Assembly (NCBI GenBank): GCA_003993805.1
Contig: RSEF01000012.1
Coordinates: forward strand, 9,826,727-9,890,726
Source: Himantopus leucocephalus
Taxonomy: Eukaryota; Chordata; Aves; Charadriiformes; Recurvirostridae
Reading direction: 5' to 3'
Length of the DNA: 64,000 nucleotides
The number at the start of each line of letters is the position of its first letter. Within the stretch, counting starts at the first letter, position 1. The notes beneath the pieces are model-generated. The model searched no databases and was not told the DNA's origin. It was given only the letters and a program-made list of their open reading frames with translations. A program made the translations under genes and the position numbers. This document shows positions 13,301 through 23,848 of this stretch, in pieces.

Positions 13301-16300
13301 AACGCAGCCATCAGTAAGCAGCTTCAGAGACAGTTCTGCAAACTCTAAGGAGATCTCAGAGGGAAACTCAGCTTCAGAACAATTTTATCTTTTAACAGCT
13401 TCCTAATCCCCTCACCCCACTCCTGCAGCTTTACCTTTCCGAGAGAGTCACACCCCCAACCCATGCCAATTCTTGCATCCAAATTTAACAACTACAAAAA
13501 TAAAATAAAAACGTGATAAGACAACCTTCACAAAAGAAAATAAATCAATTTTTTTTAAAAAAACCCAGCATTTGAGGATAAATCTAGAGTGCCTGCACTA
13601 AGCCATAACCTCTTTACTGATGTTTTTTTCCTTCCCCTTAACAGATTCAGGGACTGTAATAACATTTAATCCTCAGAAGCTAATCTAAATGTAACACTCA
13701 AAAGAAGACAAAGACAACGCAACAGAAAAAAATTTGGCCACTGCCTTTTGGGAGTGCTGCTTTATCCCCGGAGCGAGCGCATTAATAGAGCTTGGAATGA
13801 AATGCCATTTTATTCTCTGTAGCGGGGAGGGGATTAGCAAGTTGTCTTCTCTAAACCCAGTCTGAGTCATGGCTCTATGAACACTGAGAAAAGGATGTGG
13901 AACGAAGTGAAGGGTGGGGAGCACTGGCTTTTTATTTACACGCTGCTTCCTTTGTGGGTGGTTACTGGTGTGCGCAGTTTGCTAAACAGGGAAGGATGAG
14001 GGGGGAAAAGTTCTAGGTCCCCAGACTTTTATTCTGTTGGTTAACAAAAGAGAGAAATAATAATGCAGCAATTATAACAACATCATTGAGACAATATGTC
14101 CGTGGCAACTGTCCAGTTCACCACAGCGTGTAAGCAACAAGGGCAAGTTGCTTAAGGTGCTGAAAGCTGTGCTCAGTGGTTTCTTGTTGCTAGGATCTTC
14201 TTCCTGGGAGAAAGAAACAGGTTGGACAGAGCCCAGAACAAAGAAGAAGGAGACGCTGTGGTAGGAGGAACGCAGAGACAGGAGCAATCTGGGTTCAGGT
14301 GAAGAAATGAGGAACAGCACAAGTCAAGCCATGCAGGCACCAAGCCTATCATCCTACCTCAAAGTAGAAACCAAAAGCTAATGACTGTCAGTGATTTTAT
14401 ATGAAGCTCAGCATTAAGCACTTTACTTCTGTTTCTATACAAAGGGAGATAGGAAGGTTTACCTGTCTACCTTGCAGGCATGCTGTGAAGGGTCGCTGGT
14501 GGACAGCTTGTACAATATTCCTAAATCCTGCAATGCTTGATAATCACTAAGGAGAGGAAATAGTCCATGGAACACTTGACCACTTGTGCAGAGCTGTAGG
14601 TGTTGATAACGGAATTACAGAAGTCAATAAGTGCCAAGAAAACATTTTTGTTTTAGATATTTCTTATCTTTGCTTCAACACGGACCCCAAAAAACAGGGT
14701 ACTCACTGTGGAAACAGCCCCAGCTCTAATCCCCTCTTCCTCCACCAGCTATGCTGATATACAATGGCAGAAGACAACAAATACACAGCAGATTTGTCTC
14801 ACAAGACACAAGTGCTGGGGCAGGTCAAAGAGTTCACAGTGAAACAGGGATAGTATAAGCTAAGGAAGAGACACTACGGGAAGGAGATGCACTCTCCTCT
14901 GCAGATGGAGAAAATGCCACTCCTGGTTTCCTTTCATTACAGAAGCTGTCGTAGTCCAGCACTGGAAACAGGCAGACCTGCGCTTCATTCATACTTTGGT
15001 TATATTCCGGTTCACGTCATTTTGCTGGAGTGTCAGTTTTTTCCTGCTAACCAAGTTACTAGGTCTGCATAAATCAGTCCTACCTATCTTAGCTCTTACT
15101 GTGCTTGTATGTCTAATATGAAAGTGCGAAACAGAACAAGCAAACTATTCCTTCCACTGAAGTCCCAGGACCTTGTAATTTATTACCATAAACAGGCTGT
15201 AGAAAGACTTGAGCGTACAATGCCTAACAAAAGGACCTCACAACATGCAGACTTCAAGTCCTACCAATTAAGCATGAACGCCAACGCACAAAGGTAGTTT
15301 CCCTGACCCTGTCCCAGCCTTATCATGACCCACACGTGAAGCTTGTGCACTCTTTAAGAGTGTACAGCATGTTGTACACCAAGGCAACAATCCCAAAAAG
15401 GATCACCGCATACTGCTGTAAGAAACACTTACACTGCAGGCTGATGGGGCAAAGCGGTGATTCTTCCCACATGTACAATTATCAAAGGGCATTATCAATC
15501 CCAGAACGTGCACTCCAGCACGCAGTTCAGTGCAATACTGGTTGTTACTGGGAATTTCTACTGTAAAGAAATAGAAAGTAAGATGTTCACCTTCTCCTTC
15601 AGTTTCACTAGTGCCACACAGCTTGTCCCTTCTCAAGGCATCCCCCGGCCACGTTATCTTTTCACACAAAATTCATATTAGGGCAGGCGTCTCTTTTGGC
15701 TGCAAGGAAGACAGCCTAAGGCACCTGTCCCTTGATGTGGGACAAGTTCCTCAAGTTCTTGTGGCCTTCAAACCAAAGGGCATTGTACAATAAGGCCAAA
15801 AGCCAGGGACTGGCAGATGATGAAGCCTCAAAGAAAAGCGTAAGGAACCCCTAAGAGACCATAAGCACATTCTCCAAATCTTGAAAGAAAGAAGTCATTA
15901 GCATTTGCATTGGTCTCAGCCAGTAATCTTTCTGAGAAATGGTTGCACTACCAGAGTTTCCTACATTACCAGTCTTCATCTCCACAATAAACAGCAGAAA
16001 CCAAATGAAACTGAAATCTCAGAAAACAAACTTAAGACTACTATAAAAAATAGGCTAGTTACAGTCTGTAACAGCAAGTAAAGAACATCACCCAAGGTCC
16101 CAATCTCATCCTTTGCAAAGTCACAAGGATAAATCATTGCTACACGTGTTCCCAACAACCGATCGCACATCTGCGGAAGCAAAACCAAGAAACGATTCAA
16201 CTGATCAGAGACTGTCAGAACTTCATGTCCTACGAATTCTTTAAATTTTATTTAAAAACAGAATTTAGGTTTCTAGCACGGAAAACTGCAGGAAAACGCA

Positions 16301-17124
16301 CGCAATGTGTTAGCTGCCTTGTTTTGGCTTCTTTAGCAACTTATTGCTTGACTGTCCAAACAAAAATGTGAAATTACAACAGGTTATGTGATGCTTTGGC
16401 TGCCAAACATAATTTTAAATAAAGACAGCACAATATACTGCACACCCCACTAACATATTCATCACTACTATATTATCTATTTATGCAATTAAGTATCATA
16501 CAGTCTGGACTGGACCCAACTGGACTACATATGTTGCTACTCCAGTTTACTACATGTTGGCCAACTGTTTACCCAACTGAGATCTGAGTGCTGCTCTTGA
16601 CAGTGTAATTGCTTTGGACTCATTAATATTAAAGAATTATAGAAAATATTTTTTCTTGGACAGCTGTTAGTGCATGTGGAACAATAATCTATATAACACT
16701 ACTGGCAAATACAAATGGAATTTAGACACTAAACATGCTCATGGTAAAAAGACAACATTAAAGGTCTGCTAATTGTGCCAAGGCCAATAAAAAAGGTCAG
16801 AGAAATCATTGCGCCCATTCTAAGCAAACATTCATGATAATTACAACTCTATTTTGATTGAAATTTACAGGGCTATGATTTAGGCTGTTTATCTTTTTCT
16901 TACACGTCTTCTTGCAAGGGAGAATGAGGGAGATCTAACAACTTAATACTAAACTCTTGTCAAGCTTGGCACAGAAAGAGGATGCTAACCTACAGCTCCT
17001 CAGCCCCCTAAATACCTGACAGGAGGTAACCTTGCACTCCATTTGCAGGAATATCCAGTGGCTACACACAAAGCGTTATGAAATGCAACTGGAACTGCTG
17101 AAAAGAACAAAAATGGCTCCTCAC
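1328..17124 (-). other. CHCHD6: CHCHD6 intron (15.8 kb)
   Basis: This intron lies between the last coiled-coil exon and the CHCH exon. It contains A-rich tracts (for example 1614-1638), an N-broken triplicate at 5897-6194, and otherwise unique AT-rich DNA. Open frames on both strands are short and overlap one another. I recognised no protein family and saw no structural RNA. The part at 16,590-16,890 is AT-rich with many TAAT-like and AATTA motifs and could hold a conserved non-coding element. Confidence 0.85.
5897..6194 (+). repeat. Three-copy direct repeat separated by single Ns (probable assembly artefact)
   Basis: Copy 1 (5897-6020) and copy 2 (6022-6142) both begin gaagatgtgtatg. They are nearly identical: two bases are missing in an A run and there are a few substitutions (cacgcag/cacgtag, ctttag/cttcag). 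An N at 6021 lies between them. Copy 3 (6144-6194), after an N at 6143, repeats only the last 51 bases and matches copy 1 exactly. The Ns fall precisely at the joins and the third copy runs straight into unique sequence. This is what overlapping contig ends left unmerged would look like, so the real locus probably has one copy. Confidence 0.85.
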
Positions 17125-17195
17125 TTTATCCACTCCTCTGCCTTGCTGGCTGCCTCCTGGTACTGCTCGGATGTCAGCTTGTAGATCTCTGCGTT
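17125..17195 (-). CDS. CHCHD6: CHCHD6 exon linking the coiled coil to the CHCH domain
   Basis: This 71-nt exon is read from 17195 down to 17125. The acceptor is ctttgtttcag (AG at 17197-17196) and the donor is AA|GTGAGG (GT at 17124-17123). It begins in phase 0 with Asn-Ala-Glu-Ile-Tyr-Lys-Leu and ends Glu-Glu-Trp-Ile plus two bases of a Lys codon, completed by the first base of the exon at 1327. Vertebrate MIC25 has the same order here (Asn-Ala-Glu, aromatic-Lys-Leu, Ser-Glu-Gln, Glu-Ala-Ala-Ser-Lys), followed by the Arg-Arg lead of the CHCH domain. The segment is charged and helical and ends the coiled coil. It is too short to stand out as an ATG-started open frame. The call rests on similarity plus exact splice phase. 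Confidence 0.94.
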
Positions 17196-18248
17196 CTGAA
17201 ACAAAGAATAGAATGCTCAGCTCTAAAAATTAAAGGCGTCTCAGATCTTATCCCGTCACAAACTTATCTTCTATAATTAATAACGATTTCCAACAACAAA
17301 CAGCATATTCAGTTCAAAGAACACAAAAAAATGCTTAAAAGTTGATTTTATTTTCAGCAAAATGCATCAAGGCCACAACATGTCCTCCATTTGACGCTTC
17401 ACCTTTGTGAAGGGAAAGGCGGGGGGGGGAAGGTCACTAACAACCAACCGTCAGCTTTGATTATTCCATGTAACCACAAAAACAAGGTGTTTCCAGCACC
17501 AAGTTAAAATAACTTGGTTGTGTTTTGTTCTCTTTTTTCATTAATTGCTGTGAAGGATCTTGTAAGTTACTGACGTGCAAGTATCAAAATTGGCTGCTAG
17601 CACTGGAAAATCCATTTTACATTTCAGTGCTTCTACTTATGTTACTTATTCTTTAAAAGAAAATTATGCAGCCTGTTTCCCTTTTAACAACATAGGGAGG
17701 CGTATCAGGTATCAGTGAAGGCACTGCCAAACAGTCTGGAGTGTCTTGCTGCAGGGCTTAAGAGGTTTGCATTAAGTTCTCCTGAGAAAGGAGAGTTTTA
17801 GTTCACAACTGCTCAGCCGCTGAACATGGGGAATGGATTCCTCCTCTCGGCCGCACTTAGAAGCCTCCCAAGCACAAACAGCAGAAGGGAACGGTTGTAC
17901 ACCCCCAGCGACTTCTCTGCAAGGTCTTGTGTCACTAAACTGCTGATAAAGCTGCTTTCGGCAAAGCCTCTGGACTTCATACTGAAATAGCTGCAATTGC
18001 CTCACTCAAAGCTCATCTGCAAGGTCCTTAGTCTGAAAAGGCACATGCAGAAAATATGCAATAATCAATCAAAAAAGTGACAAAACGGTATTGAAAGCGA
18101 GGACAGCTATTCATTTAGGGACGGTGCTAGCTGCTATCTCGTCTCTCCCCAAATTTGGTCATTTTATATAGAATACTATTCTTGCCCTTCTTCATTTATT
18201 TTCCCATAAATGCAGCTGTGGTCCTGCGCACGATGAGACGACACATTG

Positions 18249-18405
18249 TTCAGTGGTTAGAAAAAGGAAAGGACAGATATAACTCAAGTTCTATTAGCGG
18301 TTCTGCCACTTGTGCAATCTTGGGCAAGTCACCATTTTCCATCTGCAAGCGAGGGATAACAGCTGCCTGTATCACTGGAGTTGTGTGAAGCTTAGCTAAT
18401 TGGAA
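18249..18405 (+). mobile_element. MIR (CORE-SINE) relic
   Basis: The stretch follows the MIR consensus in order. It has a tRNA-derived head (cagtggttag), a degenerate B-box region (caagttctattagcgg), the core (ttctgccactt then tcttgggcaagtcac), the catctg...gggataaca block, and a tail with ttgtgtgaag. It has many substitutions, as expected for a SINE amplified before the amniote radiation. It is opposite in orientation to CHCHD6. It cannot be active. Confidence 0.75.
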
Positions 18406-21400
18406 GGTTTATACAGGTTTGCAGAGCCTAGGCTTCCAGGTGCTATATTTAAGCGTTTTATCTCTGGTGCCTGAATTTATGTCACATACCGAAAAAACCC
18501 ACAGAACAGACTTTGCTTTTTCAAACTTTGACCTAGGAGACAGACTTAAACTGAGAAATCACGGATGAGTAACCACTTCAAAATGCATTTTGCCAGCAAA
18601 TTGTCATTAATGTTTTCGTTTACTTACTTGTTACATAATGGTCAAACTTCTATGCTATTAAACCCATTTTTCTCCTTCCTATAATGAAAAGTTCAGCTTT
18701 TAACGGAGCCTTTTTCTCTGTCCTGTAAACAGACCTCATGACTTTCGGCTCCCTGCTGTTACTTATTCACACATGAAACCACAAGACCTGTGCTTCATTA
18801 ATTAAATTTGCCATTAAAAATTAAATAATGTGAATAAGTAGATGTAAGCGTTATCTCCATGGGCTTCATAAGTCTCACCGTTTCTCCAATTACTACCTAA
18901 GCAATTTTCATATTTCATACTGTCTGATTTCTCAAAGGGACTGGATTTGAGAGATCAAAATGAGAGAAAGTGGAAAAGAGAGAAAGCAAGGTAGTAAAAT
19001 TAAACATTTTTCAGGCAATAGGAAGTAGCCCCGTCAGATACTATTAGCCTGCAGCACTCTGCAGTGAAACAGCAGCAGGAGAGGAAAACAGGAACAAATA
19101 TGTTGTACGTGAGACGCAGCATGAGGTTGGCATTTAACCCGCCTAAAGAAAGAAAAAATAGCCAACAGATTCATTTGCTGGTTGTGCTGTCGATTAAAGC
19201 GGTTGTGGCACAACCACACCTAATTTATTAGAGAGAGAGTTCGATTGCCCAGTACTATGGTCAGCCCCATCTTCAACAACATCAACTACAAACATGGACA
19301 AAAATGCCTGGGAAAGAAACCAGTATGGAATAGCTCTGGATCCTAAAGCTGATGAAAAGCAGGCAAGTAAGAACCTGAACGGAGAGGCGAGAATCTCGGT
19401 GAGGGAAAGGATGAGAGTTGGCCTCAAAGAAACCACAAGGTACATGGCACAATGCAAAGATCAAGGAGGGGCACAGAAGACCTTCAACCTAAAGATGAAA
19501 GCTGCTGAGTCTTAAAAATGAAAAGGAAACATCTTTGCATGTGATCCAACTGGGCCTCTTGCCTTTGGATCAGACCTCTCTGCCGCCATCTTCCTCCCTC
19601 CCCTTCAAAAACCCTAAAAACCAACGAAGCACTACTTCCAATGCTATGAATCAGTATCTTTAAATGCTTCCCCAAGTAAGAAAAACATAGTTTTACCATT
19701 TAAGCCTCAGTTCGTTCAACAAGCTGACTTGTTAAACAGGTTTTCCCTGGCCTCTAGGCCCTTCCCTACCTTGGGAAAATTGCATTCATTTTTGTCCTAA
19801 ACACAGGTTAAATGAGCAACAGACGGACCTTTCAGCATGGGCACAGTCACGGCAGGTTCTGTGATTTGAGGCTTCTACTTACAGACAGTAATTTTCCAAG
19901 TATCCTCATCTGTATGACTTCAGATACAAGATCTGCTTCATTTTCAGTATTTTACCCTATCACTCTGTGGCAGGGGATAATGTTCCAATAGCATACAAAA
20001 ATCTAGGACTTTATAATAAGGTTGCAAATGAGGACCCAAGCCAGGAACCACCTATGCACTTCCCATGACTTCAGCAGAGTCGCCCACGCACAAGGGCTAT
20101 TCATCAGGATCAAGGTGTGGTATTTGCACTTGAAACAAAGTCTGAGCTGCCCGTAGTCTTAGTGAAGTCCTTTAGCTTCATAAAATGATATTCAGCTGCA
20201 CAGTAAAAGAGAGAACATTCAACAGAAAATTACAAGACATCAACGCTGCTTTTAATTTACTCTCACAATATTTGATGCTTGAGATAAAATGGCAGCTCAC
20301 AAAGAAAAAGTTGAACATGAGACCTCAACTATTATTAAATAAAGCTCCTGGCAGTCTTAGTTGCAGAAATAAGTTTAAAAACATGACCAAAGGACACCAT
20401 AAGGGCTCAAATAACAAGAGACACAGAAAGAATGAATGAACCACCTAAAATGTTTCACTTCTCTCAATAAAGTTGAGCCTTAGGGGAGCCAACTTCAGAA
20501 CATCAGAGCTTTGTCATATGGGGAGAGAGCTCTCCAGAGAGGACAAACAAACTAAACAAAGAAATGTTAGTTTGAAAGATTTTCCCCTGCTATTAAATGA
20601 TGGTTCGTAGCAAATAATAAAAACACTGAGAAGTTATAAAAATACATAACCAGAGCCTAAAGACCAACAGAACCACTTTCCTTTACCCTGCTGCTTTTCT
20701 ACAACAGATTTGCTGCTATACCCTTGCTCCCCACTCCTTCCAAAACACCCTTGCACTAAAAATTCCCCCTCCAAAGGAAACCAATTTTAAAACTTAGAGC
20801 TAAATTTGAGTAATTTTAATTCAGCATTCCTCCCCGGCTGCAAACATGCAGAGAAACTCCAACACTCACTACTACACTTTGCTACAATGCCCAGGCCCTT
20901 TCCACAACATATAGCAAAGAAAGTAAGAAAACAACATAGCAGAAGACGGAGTTCTCAGGGTTATTTCAGGAGGAAAAGTAATTGAAGCATAAAGAGAAAA
21001 CCCTGCCAGCTCATTCTCACATTGACTTTAAACCACATTCCTTACAACTTCAGTGAAACAAGCGCTACTTGCGGTAACACGTAAAACAGAAAATCGAGCA
21101 ACGTGAGCATGAGGAACTAGAAATTAATCAGATTTTAAGCAAAATTCTTTGTGAACATCAAGCAGCAGCAGCAAAAGCCTGACACTGGGACACAGATTTC
21201 TCCATCAGGTTCAGTCTGGGTCAATAGATCAGAAGGCATTTGGATTTAAAAAAAAAAAAAACAACCACCATCACCGCAGCTATCTTGAGATATTTTGACA
21301 CCTCAGAGTATAGAAGCTTGTCAGTGGTCACAGTGCTTAAAGATACAAAGAGGATTAACAGCTGTTGAAATGCTGCCAGCCTAGATGAATGCCAGTGATA

Positions 21401-21439
21401 CCTCTGATGAAACGGAGCAGGCCAGCGGAGGCCTTGACA

Positions 21440-22020
21440 AACGCTGCAGATGACAGCCAGGGGATTAGATGGTACAATCTGCCTCGCACCTGACAGACAC
21501 GTTGCTTCGATCCCCTCTCCTGACCTCTGCGCTCGCCCACTTCCAGCAAACCTCCCGCCGCAAGCCCCACTCCAGCCGAAAAGGGCACGAGAGCCAGTGC
21601 CACGCGGCGGGAGGAATACGCGGAGTGCCCCACGAGTAGGCACCACCACTGCAAATTTGGGAGAGAAAGGGGAAAGGAAAGCGGAGGTTACTTCTCATGT
21701 ATCAAATGTCAACTGGGAGATGTTCAAATTCCTCCTTCCAGCTGCTTCTGAAGCCAGAAATAAGCCCTCTCCCCACCCCGATAAAGCGGCACGACTGTCG
21801 CCTGCCCGCAGGTACCTGGGGATGGGGAACACGCACGTGCCCCGGACACAGCTGCTGCCAGGAAGAACAGCAGGAAGCGACGAAAAGACATCGGTCAGTG
21901 CAGGCTTTGGGAACCGCCTTCGCTGGCAGCACTGCCTACGGGCAGCAAAGGTACCTCGGGCACCACACACCTCACCGGGCGGCTGGTTCACACGCACTAC
22001 AAATCAGGCTGTTCATTCTC
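21440..22020. promoter_or_regulatory. Small intronic CpG island
   Basis: A hand count over 21,481-22,020 gives about 60% G+C and about 34 CpG in 540 bases, an observed/expected ratio near 0.7. The surroundings are AT-rich with few CpG. The stretch satisfies the classical CpG-island thresholds. Because stops are rare in such DNA, open frames of 76 to 220 codons appear on both strands across it. None resembles a known protein, so I do not call a gene. CpG islands inside introns often mark alternative promoters or enhancers. Nothing in the sequence fixes a transcription start. Confidence 0.6.
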
Positions 22021-23299
22021 GTTGCTCAGAAGTCTCGTGCAAATGGTTCTTAACAGATTTGAAAAATTACCCCATCTACCTGCACCCCTCCCGCAGGTAC
22101 AGAGGCAGATGAGATGAACCGATCTGTTCACTGGACAACCATTTGGACCTGTTAAAATCAACCTACACAATCAATCACTGCTATCAACTTTGGTCCAAAA
22201 CAGGGAGTTTGGGAATTTCAGGACGCACTGCAAGAAGCAATCTCTTCACCTCCTGAGCTCGCTCCTCTTGAGTTCCTGCTCAGCCTGTTTGTTGGTAACA
22301 GCTAACATTTAGCTAAAAGAGATCATTCACATTTTCTCCTTCCTATCAAGCACAAGTGCACGTACACACAGAAGCCAGTTAACAAGGAAGAGAAATATGC
22401 ATATAAAGCATATCACGAGAGCATAGAAGCCAAGGGTTAATCTGCTTTTAGGCGGATTCAAATGTTTTTTTCTCAAAAGGTAATAGAGGAAAGACGCAAG
22501 CAACTACAAACAGCTTGCTGATACAGAAAAAAGATTTTTTCAGCCAAAGCCAACTTCTAAACACAGTTCTGTTGTTTGCTGTTCATGTGTGGGTTCATCC
22601 ACTCCTCCCACTGAGACCAATAATGAAATGAGAGCATTGAATTTGTGTCATTCTATTCTTTCCTTCGGCAATAAGCTGTGAGATCATAAATTTTGGATTA
22701 AGATTCAGAGAACACAGAAAAAGAGAAATGTCCACAGTAACAACACAGGAAAGTTAAACCAGTCACGGGCAGAAGTCTATTCCTGTTTGAACAGATCTTC
22801 TCACAACTGCAACATTATCCTGAGTTGAAAGCAAAATATTAATTCTATAGCATATCTAGACAGCTTCTCAAAGATAAAATCCCACAAAATACCGATCTCC
22901 ACAAGACTTGAGGGAGGCAGAGCTGGGGAGAAGGACCACAGCTAGGTTTATCCTGTGGATAACAAGCTAGGCACAAAAAGGTTAAGCTACAGTACCTAAA
23001 GCACACAGTGAATCAAACAAAGCTACACACCCCAGGACTTCCCAGAACCAGGTCCCACACCGAGATACTCCATCTGGGTGAAAACGGGTTTACAGACCCA
23101 GACTGAGATCGCACGCCAGAGTCAGACTGTCTCTATGAAGGTACCCTGGGAAGAGTCCAATTAAAACAGGTACCCCACAGAAAGATGGTATTAGGAACTT
23201 CTCCGAAGAGCTGCAAGTGCCTCACTGGAAACATGCAGAAAAGCCTCATGCTATCTTCAAGTCAGAAAGACAGCCAACAACAAAGGAGTTATTACTACA

Positions 23300-23323
23300 N
23301 AAAAAAAAAAAAAAAAAAAAAAA
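23300..23323. repeat. N followed by poly(A) tract
   Basis: A single N at 23,300 is followed by 23 A residues. As at 383, an unresolved homopolymer or a one-base gap placeholder is likely. Confidence 0.9.
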
Positions 23324-23689
23324 CAACCCAGAAAGAATTAAACACTGCATTTATATGAGGCACACCGTTCCGAAAGACTGCAAATAAAGCATTAGTAATT
23401 CTTTAAACACAAACTCTGGAAAGTAAAAGCACCTTCAAAGAGAAAGGCCATAAAATGCCAGCAGGCTTTCTGTCAAAGACAGCATCAGCAACGTGAAAGG
23501 CCCAGATTAACACTAACACTGTTGTAGGAGAGTATCGCTCCGCTCTCCTCCTAGCTGGGAGTTTAGTATAGGAGCAAGAAGTCTTAGGTGAGGAATTCAC
23601 AGTAAATGTCTGAATCAATTACACCTGACAAGCGCAGGTAAACAGGCTTCCCAGCCATTGATTAAACATCAAGGGGTTTCAGCATCTGC

Positions 23690-23848
23690 TTCGGAGAAGT
23701 CCTACACCCGGCTGACCTGCACGGATAACTTAGTGCCCATGACGTTAAGGGCAGGGCAATGCCTGCTAAATGCCTACGCCCGCGCTGGGCAGCTGCACAA
23801 CTACTTCCATAGTGATACCCGGGTCCTATCAGCCGACCCGACCCGTCA
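23690..23848. other. Short CpG-dense patch
   Basis: About 11 CpG fall in roughly 155 bases of GC-rich DNA, including cgcccgcgc, acccggg and cgacccgacccg. This approaches the count expected without CpG depletion, but the patch is shorter than the usual 200-base island limit. It lies about 1.7 kb from the island at 21.4-22.0 kb. Confidence 0.5.

Noticed and set aside
20055..20140. A possible ancient amniote repeat (gacttcagcagagtcgccca then catcaggatcaagg)
   Set aside because: It recalls a motif common in reptile and bird repeats, but it is too short and diverged to assign by eye.
21450..22112. A 220-codon plus-strand open frame, the longest in the window
   Set aside because: It coincides with the CpG-rich island. 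Several other frames on both strands are open over the same bases, the composition is Pro/Arg/Ser-rich as GC bias would give, and no domain is recognisable.
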